A stretch of DNA of 64,000 nucleotides from contig CM067524.1 of the NCBI GenBank assembly GCA_034509495.1, forward strand, positions 1,303,567 to 1,367,566, in the 5' to 3' direction. The notes below the pieces were generated by a model. The model was not told where the DNA came from. It made no database searches and worked only from the letters and a program-made list of their open reading frames with translations. Shown one piece after another: positions 44,305 through 54,600 of the stretch. Every line of letters begins with the position of its first letter. Position 1 is the stretch's first letter. The position numbers were made by a program, and so were the translations under genes. Source of the stretch: Acestrorhynchus altus (lineage: Eukaryota > Chordata > Actinopteri > Characiformes > Acestrorhynchidae).

Positions 44305-44634
44305 TCTGGGCCAGAGGCCACAGCTTCACTGCAGAAACCAAGACATTCCCCCATGGACTTGTCACTCTTCATAGACACACAGCTGGGATCCCCACCTCCA
44401 CTTCTAAACTGCACAGGTATATCCATGGACTGGTCACTCTTCATAGACACACAGCTGGGTTCCCTACCTCCACTTCTGAACCGCACAGGTATATCCATGG
44501 ACTGGTCACTCTTCGTAGACACACAGCTGGTTTCTCCACCATCACTTCTGAACCATACAGGTACATCCAGGGACTGGTCACTCTTCATAGACACATGGCT
44601 GGACACTGGAGATGCTGCTCTTTCAGTCAGAACC
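44305..44634 (-). pseudogene. NLR N-terminal repeat exon
   Basis: The 330-base exon starts after an acceptor (GTGTTTTCAG) and ends at a donor GTGAGT. It encodes four tandem units of 25-30 residues with the core SCVSMKSDQSMDIPVRFRSG. Such repeats precede FISNA in fish NLR-C proteins. The exon itself is open. Confidence 0.7.
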
Positions 44635-45856
44635 CTGAAAACACACAAACACCATTTAGTACATGTTTACTGCTCTGTCCACATGTACATGCTCAACCTA
44701 CATACAGACTCATACAAATCATACTGATCATACAAATGGGGTCTTGTCCAGTTCCATCATGAATTTCTACATGTTCTCTCTCTGAATGTGCTGGAACTTG
44801 TTTGTTAGCATTAGAGTCAGAGAAAGATGTGTTGAGAACTGGGAGGCATAAAATGACCATCTGAAAATCTAGTCAGTTCCCATTGTTAAAACCTATATTG
44901 AAAATTTACACCTATGCCACCTTCATTTCCCCTCACATAAATTTGGCAGTTGTCAGACAAAGGTCCAAACCCCCATCAGACCAACTTTCATTCTAGAAAA
45001 GGATGATTTAAAATAATAACTATTAAAGTTGAGTTTCCCTTTTCTGGGATCCACAGAAAGGCCATTATCAAGAAATCAAGATATAAAAAGATGAACAACA
45101 GATGAACAAAGGATAAGAGATAGATCCTCTAATGAGCAAGCCAAAGGGCGACAGTGGCAAGAAAAACCTCCTCAGATCTGGAGGAAGAAACCTTTTGAAT
45201 TATAAAAAATAAAAATAATTTTATTAAAGGCATTATTTAGTAATTAACATTCAGTATTCAGTGAATGGGCTCTCTTAATTTCATCTTTCTTTAATCTGAA
45301 TGTATGTTGATGTACTAATCTTCTCCAGATTAAAAGTAAGGGAATGTGCATTTCTCATGTCTAGTATCGGCAGTTATCTTGTTCTTTATTTTTTATCAAT
45401 GTATTTTAACCAGATCAGAGTCTTTGGTTTAACACAAGAATTTGAGCTCTAAACAAGTAATATATACTTTCCTTAAACAGTAATATACTGTATAATGGAA
45501 ATAGGTTTCCCTTTTCTTCATTTCCATTTGTATTTTTCAAATCTCTTTAGTTTCCATAATCTTAGTAGAAGTAATCTTTATTATCTTTATTTATTATGCT
45601 ATATATTTTTATAACTTCATATATTAAAACATTTGATCTCTCATTCTTTGGTGGTTGTAAACAAAGCTCAGTTGTGTTTTTATTGTTCTTTAAATTCCCT
45701 CTTCAGATATCAGGAAATATGTCTTACTTCCTCTCCAAGGATGTTGTTTGGGTGACATATGTAATCAACACCTATGAGGTCAGATTAAAGGAAGAAGTAA
45801 TATATGAAAGGGCTCTAAGTTCACTAAAAGGGTATTGCCATACATGTTGTGAAGTA

Positions 45857-45860
<4 letters not shown>

Positions 45861-45896
<36 letters not shown>
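45861..45896. repeat. (AG)n microsatellite
   Basis: About 18 AG units. Confidence 0.95.
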
Positions 45897-45898
<2 letters not shown>

Positions 45899-46156
45899 CT
45901 GTTACCTTCTCTGAGCTTCATTAGTCACTCAATGTTCTTTGGAGTCCATCTTCAGTACAGAACACACACTTAAACCTCACACACACTTACTGTTAATCTT
46001 AACAGCTATACAAATAAATTGTGACTGATAGACTTGAGTGTGCATTCTTCCTCTGATCCTTTACAGCACTGAATACATACAGTCCTGAGTAGAGGTTGAA
46101 CCGAAATTGGTTGGAAACTGGTTAGTTCAGTCTTTTTCTATCATCACAACATCTAT

Positions 46157-46166
46157 CTCTCATTCT

Positions 46167-46236
<70 letters not shown>

Positions 46237-46240
46237 GTCT
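46157..46240. repeat. (TC)n microsatellite
   Basis: A long, slightly interrupted TC tract. Confidence 0.95.
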
Positions 46241-46324
46241 CTGTGTGTAGCTTTGTCTCTTCAGCACTGCAGCACTTCTTTTCAGTCTTGCTTCACCCAT
46301 AAACTGGTTTGACTTATTCCAGAG

Positions 46325-46390
46325 CAGAAAAGAGATTTTTTAATTTTTTTATTTTTTATTTATTTATTTATTTATTTTTTATTTATTTAC
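46325..46390. repeat. (TTTA)n low-complexity tract
   Basis: An imperfect run of TTTA units within T-rich sequence. Confidence 0.85.
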
Positions 46391-47190
46391 AGGTCTTCAT
46401 TTCAGTATTGTCCCTTCTCAGGACTTTTTTATCCTGAAATTCTGAACACTGTCTGAACAAAGAAAGAGAGCAAACAGCCCCTCCTTTCTCACTTTGCTTT
46501 TCTGGGCTGAATTACTGATAGGACTGATTTTGATAGTTGTCCCATGCCACAAGGGGCTGTAGAGGGGGGCAAACTCTGATGTGTTGGGTTTAATGGGGCT
46601 GTTTGACACAATGGTGTTGTGGAAATTATGGGTTATATAGGTTGAGTGGGAGGATATTGGTGTGTGGACCATCTCCCAAAATCAAGTTGTACTATATTTC
46701 CAATAACAAGGTTTTTGTTTTCTTTGCAATTTACTTTTGCAACTTTTTGATGCTGATCACAGAAATGGCTGTAATTTATTTGACTGTACCTTTTTTTCAG
46801 CTAAAATCATATTTTTGATGGCCATAACCAATGTGACATGTAACAGAGACTCAATTTCTTAAAATAAAATAAGAAACTCAGTCTCAAACATTCAACTCAG
46901 AGCTGAATGATCTGGTCAGTGATTTGGGTTTTTGAAGACAGAGCTGCTTGGGACAAGGCTGCAAGAATGGAATCTTTTGTCATTTGGTACAAAAATTTCA
47001 GTATTTTGCAGCCATCTAGAAGATCTAATAAAATATTTCAGACTTTTTGCTGTGACATCAATGGACTGTTTTGTGCTCTGCCTTGTGACCATGATTACAT
47101 CAGAATGACAACTGTTTGAAGGCTGTTTTGCTGCACAAAGGCAATATCTACCCATCCGTACCTGTCGGACATGCTATTCATATGAAAGAA

Positions 47191-49262
47191 ACATCCGTCT
47201 GTCCGTGCGTCTTATTCCACTTATCCGGGGCCAGGTTGTGGGGGCAGCAGTCTAAGCAGGGATGCCCAGACCTCCCTCTCCCTCGACACCTCAGCCAGCT
47301 CCCCAGGAGGGACCCTGAGGCATTCCCAGGCCAGCCGAGAGACATAGTCCCTCCAGCGTGTCCTGGGTCTACCCCGTGGTCTCCTCCTGGTGGGACGATT
47401 TACTGCCGGCAATGCGAACCAAGCTCCTGCTCCGGTCGTACAAAGACCTGACAGCCCTTAACAGAGGGCCCTGGAACCCGTATTCCCGGAGCACCCCCCA
47501 CAGAATACCCCAAGGGACACGGTCGAATGCCTTCTCCAAATCCACAAAACACGTGTGGACTGGTTGGGCAAACTCCCGTGAACCCTTTAGCACCCTCCGG
47601 AGGGTGTAGAGCTGGTCCAGAGTTCCACAGCCAGGATGAAAACCGCATTGTTCCTCCTGAATGCAAGGTTCAACTAACGGCCAAATTCGTCTCTCCATTA
47701 CCCTTGCGTAGACCAACCCGGTCTGCCACTCCAGGGGCATTGTCCCCGTCCACCATATGATGCTGCAGAGGCATGTCAGCCAAGACAGCCCAACAGCCTC
47801 TAGAGACTTGAAATACTCCGGGCGGATCTCATCCACCCCCGGGACCCCACCACTGAGAAGCTTACAGACTACCTCAGTGACTTCGGCCCTGGTGATGGGC
47901 GAGTCCACCTCAGAGTCCTCAGCCTCACCTTCTACATTGGAAGACATGATGGTGGGATTGAGCAGATCCTCAAACTATTCCTTCCACCACCCAACGATAT
48001 CCATGGTCGAGGTCAACAGCTCCCCAGTCGCACTGTAAACAGTGTCAGCAGGGTACTGCTTCCCCCTTCCGAGGTGCTGGACGGTTCATCAGAATCGCTT
48101 CAGGGCCGACTGATAGTCCTTCTCCAAGGCCTCCCCAAACTCCTCCCAGCACCTGGTTTTTGCCTCCTTGACCGCCCAAGCAGCAGCACTCTTAGCCTCC
48201 CGGTACCTGTTGGCTGTGTAGGAAGACCCAGAGGTCAACATGGCCAGATAGGTCTTCTTCTTCAGCTTGATGGCATCCCTTACTTCTGGTGTCCACCACC
48301 GGGTTTGGAGATTGCCGCCACGGCAGGCACCAGCAACCTTATGCCCAAAGACCAGGACCCCAAGAAGGTCTGGTACTCCACACTGCCATTCAGCCCATAT
48401 GCACAAACTACACTCAGAGTCCTCTCTCCTACTCGAAGGCACAGAGAGGCAACCCTCTCGTTCACTGACGGTACCTCTCAACCTCCTGCATAAGCTCAGG
48501 CTCCTTCCCCTCAGCGAGTTGACATTGCATGTCCCAACAGCCAGCTGCTGTGTCCCGGTATTGGGCCGCTAAGGACCCTGCCCTCGACCACCACCCAATC
48601 CACAAGGCACCTGACCCCAATGGTTTCTTCTGTGGGTGGTGGGCCCACAGGAGGAATGGCCCACGTTGCCTCTTCGGGCTGGGCCTAGCCGGGCCCCATG
48701 GGCAAAGATCCAGCCACCAGGCACTCACTCCCAAGCACCAACCCCAGGCCAGGCTCCAGGGTGGGGCCCCGGTTGCACCGTACCAGGGCAACATTGCGGG
48801 GCCTTTATTATGATCTTTCATTGGTGTTTTCAAACTGCTCTTGGTTGGGCCTGTCACCTTGTGTCAGGTATCTGTCACATCCCTGTGGTCTGTCTGTTTT
48901 TGTTTACCATCCCATGTGCTTTAGAGCACGTCATGTCTCCTCCCATTCCCAGCTGTGTTCGATTTGTAACCCTGCCCCATCGTTATCATGTCCCAGCCGT
49001 GTCTTATGTGAGTGTGTGTATATTAGTCCCTGGTCTCTGTTGGTCCTTGTCGGTCTTTGTGGTTTTGTGGCTATGTAACTTCGTGTTTACTTGTCTTAGT
49101 GTTTAGCTGTACCCTGTCAATAAATACAACCCAGCGTGTACGTCCGCAACTACCTGAGTCTGGAAGCGTTACACCTTGGACCTGTTTGCCATGGGAGACC
49201 CTGATAGGGGGTAAAAAAAAAACCCAGGCAACATAGTTCCTTGGATCATTCTGGCACTCAAA
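47191..49262 (-). mobile_element. LINE of a fish-wide family (minus), internally deleted
   Basis: On the minus strand the 5-prime UTR block (about 49.26-48.5 kb) is interrupted by a solo LTR. Coding remnants follow. RWWTPEVRDAIKLKKKTY at about 48.27 kb is the region between endonuclease and RT. Next come RT motifs WQTGLVYARVMERRIWPL, EEQCGFHPGCGTLDQL and CFVDLEKAFDRVPW. After AGSKS (near 47.41 kb) it jumps to the C-terminal block TRWRDYVSRLAWE and WASLLRLLPPQPG. The RT palm with its YADD-type motif is lost. The 3-prime end reads GGATAAGTGGAATAAGA. I cannot assign the clade with certainty. It is inactive. Confidence 0.8.
48857..49178 (+). mobile_element. Solo LTR with CCTTG target duplication, nested in the LINE
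   Basis: The LTR spans 48862-49173 (312 bases) with ends TGTCA and TTACA. It is flanked exactly by CCTTG (48857-48861 and 49174-49178). It holds an AATAAA at 49119-49124 near its right end, so it points to +. Sequence on its two sides joins into the LINE 5-prime region, so the LTR retrotransposon inserted into the LINE and later recombined out. Confidence 0.8.
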
Positions 49263-50403
49263 AAAATTAAAGAAACATATGAGAACATTATGTTTCTGTT
49301 GAACCACATTCAATTGTTGATGTACAAGTGGAATGTGTGTAGAGATCTTAAGGTAGTTGCAATTCAACTGGGTCTGCAGCTTGGTTATGTAACCCAGTTA
49401 CTTGTGCATTGTGTAGGTTTGTAGTGGTGAATGAGAAAACCAACACTTCAGCTGGTATGTTTTTGTTCAGCCTGCAAAAAATGCACAACAAACTCTGTTA
49501 GCTCGGTTCTGTTAGCTGGCATGCTCTTGGTCTCTGTCATCCTCACCTTATCTTAAGATGACATTTTCCAGAGAAGATAAGATTTTTCAGTTAAATACAA
49601 TGATGTACATATATGAATATAACAACAAAATAAAATATGCATTTATTTAAAATGTATTCAAACAAGTATGACACTCATATACATAAATACAGTATGTACA
49701 GCACATATCTATAACAATTTACCAACCTGTAGATCATCCAACCTGCAAAAAAAGTGCACAAAACACACAGGCCAAAGTAAGCTCTACCTGTTAAGTATCA
49801 TGCACTGGTTACCAAGCTAGCCCATTACACTTGTGCAGAAAAGTTTTGGCACTTCTTCAAAAATAAAAAAGACATTTGTTGCACCATTGGGTTATCCTGT
49901 CATATTAAGCAAAATAAAAAAATATTTTACATATTACATATTTACAACATATTATCAAGTGACTCAATAGCATTCTACCTTTAAAACAGCATGTAAATGC
50001 CTGCAAAGTGTGGATATCTGAAACAAAGATCCAGCATTAGATTCTGGACCTGTAGCTTCTACACTGCTTAAGGTTGGACTGAAAATTGCAATTAAAAAAT
50101 GGTAAAAAAAACTCTGCTTATCGAATCAGCACATTTTAAGGCTGATTTAAGAGATTATTAGTGAGTTATATTGTCATGTAAAAAAAACATTAAGCAATCT
50201 TATAGGAAGCTTATTGCGCCAGCTTTTGCTGGCTGAGTAAACCAGACTCCTCCTTCCAGGCTTTGACAGGTTCATGTCGCACTGGATCTCTATACAGAAC
50301 TGCTTACAGCTTGAGATTGCTCGTGGCTTTGGAGCAGCACATTCTGATCAGTTTGATCAAGGCTGGAAGTACCTCCAACGCCCATTGCTTAACCTCTGCA
50401 GAT
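49263..50403. other. Spacer before the third tRNA-Arg
   Basis: No gene is recognised; AT-rich and unclassified. Confidence 0.35.
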
Positions 50404-50468
50404 GGGCCAGTGGCGCAACGGATAACGCGTCTGACTACGGATCAGAAGATTCTAGGTTCGACTCCTGG
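50404..50468 (+). tRNA. tRNA-Arg (ACG), copy 3, cut by the N gap
   Basis: The first 65 of 73 bases match copies 1 and 2, with one change (C instead of T) in the D-arm, reading GCGCAACGG. The anticodon loop CTACGGA is intact. The last 8 bases fall in the unresolved gap, so function cannot be judged. It lies on the opposite strand to the other two. Confidence 0.88.
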
Positions 50469-50968
50469 NNNNNNNNNNNNNNNNNNNNNNNNNNNNNNNN
50501 NNNNNNNNNNNNNNNNNNNNNNNNNNNNNNNNNNNNNNNNNNNNNNNNNNNNNNNNNNNNNNNNNNNNNNNNNNNNNNNNNNNNNNNNNNNNNNNNNNNN
50601 NNNNNNNNNNNNNNNNNNNNNNNNNNNNNNNNNNNNNNNNNNNNNNNNNNNNNNNNNNNNNNNNNNNNNNNNNNNNNNNNNNNNNNNNNNNNNNNNNNNN
50701 NNNNNNNNNNNNNNNNNNNNNNNNNNNNNNNNNNNNNNNNNNNNNNNNNNNNNNNNNNNNNNNNNNNNNNNNNNNNNNNNNNNNNNNNNNNNNNNNNNNN
50801 NNNNNNNNNNNNNNNNNNNNNNNNNNNNNNNNNNNNNNNNNNNNNNNNNNNNNNNNNNNNNNNNNNNNNNNNNNNNNNNNNNNNNNNNNNNNNNNNNNNN
50901 NNNNNNNNNNNNNNNNNNNNNNNNNNNNNNNNNNNNNNNNNNNNNNNNNNNNNNNNNNNNNNNNNNNN
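50469..50968. other. Assembly gap (500 N)
   Basis: Exactly 500 N, probably a placeholder of unknown true length. It begins inside a tRNA gene, a repeated sequence that may have stopped the assembly. Any 5-prime exons of the SecA-like gene could lie in it. Confidence 0.99.
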
Positions 50969-51409
50969 GTGTGCATTGTGGAAGTATGGTGTCTAGTTAA
51001 TGCAACTAACTTATATACATCTAACTTTTCCTAACAACAGTTAAAAGATCTCACATTAATGAAGAATTGATAAGATTAACTAGGTGTTGGATGGGAACTT
51101 GGAATTAATGAACAGAAAAAATGTATTTGTCAGAGAAATGGCTGTAGATTCAGAAATATAATGCTCCAAACAAAATCGCCTGGTCAAATACAGAAACCTG
51201 GTCTTCTCCAGTTCATTTATTAAATGGAGCTGAATTGACTTGAACAGTTCTGCAATGATTTAGTGTAGTGTCATACAATTTTCCCACTCCATAGACTCCA
51301 AAGAAAAAGATGTTTGGCACTGATACTTGTGAAAAGCGATATATAATTATATTAGATATTATTTGTCATTGCAATTAATCTGTTTTTATTTTATATTTTA
51401 CATGTTTAG
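50969..51409. other. Sequence between the N gap and the first visible exon
   Basis: No gene is seen. It is presumably intron or upstream sequence of the SecA-like gene and ends in a polypyrimidine-poor but usable acceptor (CATGTTTAG). Confidence 0.35.
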
Positions 51410-51650
51410 CATTTTAATGTTACTGACCATGAAGAAATATGCCTCAAACCTAAGGGGAGATGTCTGTGCCTGAAAGTGAAGTATGGGCACTGTTCAGAGA
51501 ATGAGTGTTCTCAACATCCAGACTTGTGCTCCAGACTTTGTCCATGCTGCAACCCTACTTTCACTATTCGAGAGAATGCAGACCGCTCCAAAATTCATCT
51601 GGACTGTAATAAATATAATGGGATGATAAAATCAGAATGTCCAAATTACG
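51410..51650 (+). CDS. SecA-like gene, cysteine-rich exon
   Basis: The 241-base exon (80 codons plus one base) is in phase 0 at its acceptor; an in-frame TAG overlaps the acceptor itself, so the frame cannot extend upstream without splicing. It ends at the donor GTATGT. The peptide holds 11 cysteines, with the pattern CLC and then ECSQHPDLCSRLCPCC. This could bind zinc or be disulfide-linked. I do not recognise the fold. It joins in frame (one base plus two) to the next exon. Confidence 0.6.
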
Positions 51651-54600
51651 GTATGTCAACTGTTTCTAAACTTACTCTTAATAGTTTCTTATTTGAAAAC
51701 TCAGATAACATGATGTGGATCTTATTACTAGCATAGCATTGTTTTAAATGAAAGTATCAGGGCAACTAAATTTATTTTTGAAATGTCATTTAATGCATGT
51801 GTGTGCAAGCATTAGATTTTTTGTAGCAGGAGGTGGCAGCAATTTCAGAGAGGATCAAGTAGTGCATCAGGGCCAAGAACTTTTTGCCACTTGATCACCC
51901 TTTAGACAAGTCTTAACATATCAAACTTTACCCCAACTCTGAGCACAGTCTGAACAGGTTCCTTCAACAGTCAGTAAATACTTTGTGCCTTGCAAAATGT
52001 TTCAGGTTTTTATTTATATTGTTAAATTACAATCTATATTTTTAATCTGAGTTGTATGTAAAAAAGAATTATATATGGCTGATGGAGGTTCTGTGCAACA
52101 ACCGGAGAGAGTTGAGATTAGCTGAAAGAAAGTGGAGAAAAACACAACAGGACTTGGGTCTCAGTGCTTACTGGGCTCTCCTTTCCAGATTCTCAACAGA
52201 CGTAACTGCTGCAAAATCATCCTTTTACATGGAGACACTGGAAGGCATCTGCATCTGATCCACGCAAGCTTCATCTCTGTCTTCTCTTCTCTCCTAAATC
52301 CTACTACCCCCCCTGCTCCAACTACCCTCACCCCAGAAGATTTTGAAACAAGAATAGGTCACCAAGAAAAGGTTGACATCTGCCAATCCTTTCCACCAAC
52401 CTCTACTCGTCCCACTAGACACCCTTCTCCTCCTACTGCATCTCTTTCCTCTTTCTCTCCACTTTCCACAGCTGACATCATTCATCTTCTCACATCTAAC
52501 AATCCAACCACCTGTCCTCTAGACTCTGACCCTTTTCTCTATTTCAAACAATTGCTCCTGACCTTTTTCCTTTCGTTACTTTTATCATAAACAGCACCCT
52601 GTCATCAGGTAATGTTCCATCTATTTTCAAAGCTGCCAGAGTGGTCACAATCTTGAAGAAGCCAACTCTTGATAGCACAAACATTAGCAATTGTAGACCA
52701 GCATCACTACTCTCCTTCCTCTCAAAAATCCTTGAATGTTTTGGCTATAATCAGCTATCTCTCTTTCACATCCAGAACAATTTACAGGATCCAAACCGGC
52801 TTCAAACCAACACACTCAATAGAGACTGCTCTCATTGCTGTCACTAAAAAACTGCACACTGCAAGATCAGCCAAACTCTCATCTGTTGTAATTCTCCTCA
52901 GTTTCTCAGTAGACCACAAGATCCTCCTGTCAGTCCTTGGTAGCATTGGAATCACCGGTTCTGCATTGCAATGGTTTGTATCATACCTGGAAGAGCATTC
53001 CAGGGCACATGGCAGGGAGCCACATCAGCTCCACGCAGACCCTCCACCGGTGTTCCTCAAGGCTCAGTCCTTAGTCCTCTTCTCTTTTCCATCTACACTA
53101 CTTCTCTTGGTAAAGTAATATCTTCTCATGGTTTTACTGACCACTGCTATGCTGATGATACTCAACTCATCCTCTCTTTCCCACCCTCTGACACCCAGGT
53201 CTCATCCTGTATCTCAGCTTGCCTCTCATGTGTCATCATGGATGGCAGCTCATTATCCTCAAACTCAACCCCAGCAAGACTGAACTACTATTCATTTCTG
53301 GAACCACTGATCCTCATCCTGATCTTACCAATGTCCTTGAGAACTCAGTGGGTCACTCCATCTACTGAAGCACAGAGCCTTGGTGTAGTTGTGGATGACC
53401 AGTTATCGTTCACAGCTCATGTTGCAAACCTGACTCGGTCTTGCAGATTTCTGCTTTACAATATCAGGAGAATTCCACCTATCCTGTCTAGAGAGGAGCT
53501 CAGGTGCTTGTCTCTTGTCATTTCAAGACTTGAACTGCAGACCATCAGACCATTGCAACGTGTCCAGAATGCAGCAGTGCAGCTTGTCTTCAATGTTCCT
53601 AAATTCAGTCATGTAACTCCTCTGCTGTGTTCCCTTTATTGGCTCCCCGTAGCTGAACATAAGATTCAAAACCTTGATGCTGACATACAAAGCCAAAAAC
53701 AGACCAGCCCCTCCATACATGATGGCAATGGTCAAAACTCGAGCTGTACCAAGAGCCCTTTGAGGTTCAAGTACCCCCCGTCTCTCAATATACAATGAAA
53801 ACATGCATCCAGACTCTTTTCTGTTCTGGCACCAAAATGGTGGATCAAACTTCCCCTGGGAGTCCCCTGGAGTCCCTCACTGTCTTGAAATGCAGAATGA
53901 AGACCATCAGTTTCAGGAGTATTTAACTCCATGAAGACATTTGTGTTCAATGGAATCTAAGTGTGAGGAATCTCTGTATTCTAGCCTCATCTACTAGCTA
54001 ATAATATTTTGAGTGAACAGAAAAACACTTTTGTAAGTTGTTCTGGAAAAAGGCGTCTGCTAAATGCGTAAATGTAAATGTAAACCAGATATCTGGCTTT
54101 GATGCACCATTCATTCATTTGCTCATTTATCTTATTTCCTAAACAGGGAAAGAAGAAGAAGATGATGCTCGACAGAGGGAAGAAGAGGAGAAAAGACGTG
54201 AGGAAGAGCGACGGCAGGCACAGTGTGAGCTGGAAAGAAGAATTGAAGAACAGATCAAAAAATATCTGCTAATAAGCTTTCTCTAACAACTGAGAGCCTA
54301 AAGCAGATACAACAACTGGAAGGTCATGAGTCCCAGCAAATTCAAATAATGCAGGAACCAGTGGAAATGTATGAGATAGATGATGTAGAGATTTATGAGG
54401 TGCCAGAAGATTTAATTTCAGATATTTTATTTGGTCACCTCATCAGTTATTATTCTGTTTCTTCATGCAGGCTGCCAGAATAGAGGAGAAATTCACAGAA
54501 CTCATGAAAATTTATGGAATCACTGAAAATGAAAATCCAGAGGAGTCATTAGCTGAGAGGATGAATTGCCTACGAAACGAGATACTGGTCCAGTACTGTA

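Larger units (their letters stand above)
40817..44634 (-). pseudogene. NLR-C (FISNA-NACHT-LRR) gene, broken
   Basis: NLR proteins of this class are cytosolic pattern sensors that are expanded in fish. On the minus strand the parts come in family order. They are an N-terminal repeat exon (44305-44634), a FISNA domain leading to a Walker A GIAGIGK (about 42.67-43.09 kb), a short NACHT remnant (QKFILDWAE..., LPFREMNL), a winged-helix part (VDCGVFTEIFREKC, then CFVHLSFQEFLAALYV), a linker (EMNDQSLYRELQMYVK), and one LRR exon of exactly 174 bases. The defects are several. One extra A directly after Walker A shifts the frame. The NACHT middle, where Walker B and the sensor motifs belong, is absent. 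A base is missing in the ESNQRLLQ region near 41.99 kb. Splice sites of the repeat and LRR exons are still intact. It cannot make a working ATPase as read. Confidence 0.85.
44720..47190. other. Gene-poor spacer with simple repeats
   Basis: No recognised gene. It contains an (AG)n run at about 45.86 kb, a long (TC)n tract at about 46.16-46.24 kb and an AT-rich (TTTA)n tract at about 46.33-46.39 kb. Open frames at 45.6-46.0 and 46.4-47.1 kb have no domain I can name. Confidence 0.4.

Noticed and set aside
44233..44727. A 164-codon plus-strand protein with repeats
   Set aside because: It is the antisense of the NLR repeat exon, which has proper splice sites and family similarity on the minus strand.
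48636..49106. Pro/Gly/His-rich plus-strand frames at 48.0-49.1 kb
   Set aside because: They are antisense to the GC-rich LINE 5-prime region and run across the LTR border.
50263..51000. Open frames of about 240 codons across the gap
   Set aside because: They consist almost wholly of N and have no coding value.
51476..51736. A stand-alone 86-residue Cys-rich secreted peptide
   Set aside because: The frame continues upstream to an acceptor, and a donor GTATGT lies inside it. The phase fits the next exon of the SecA-like gene.
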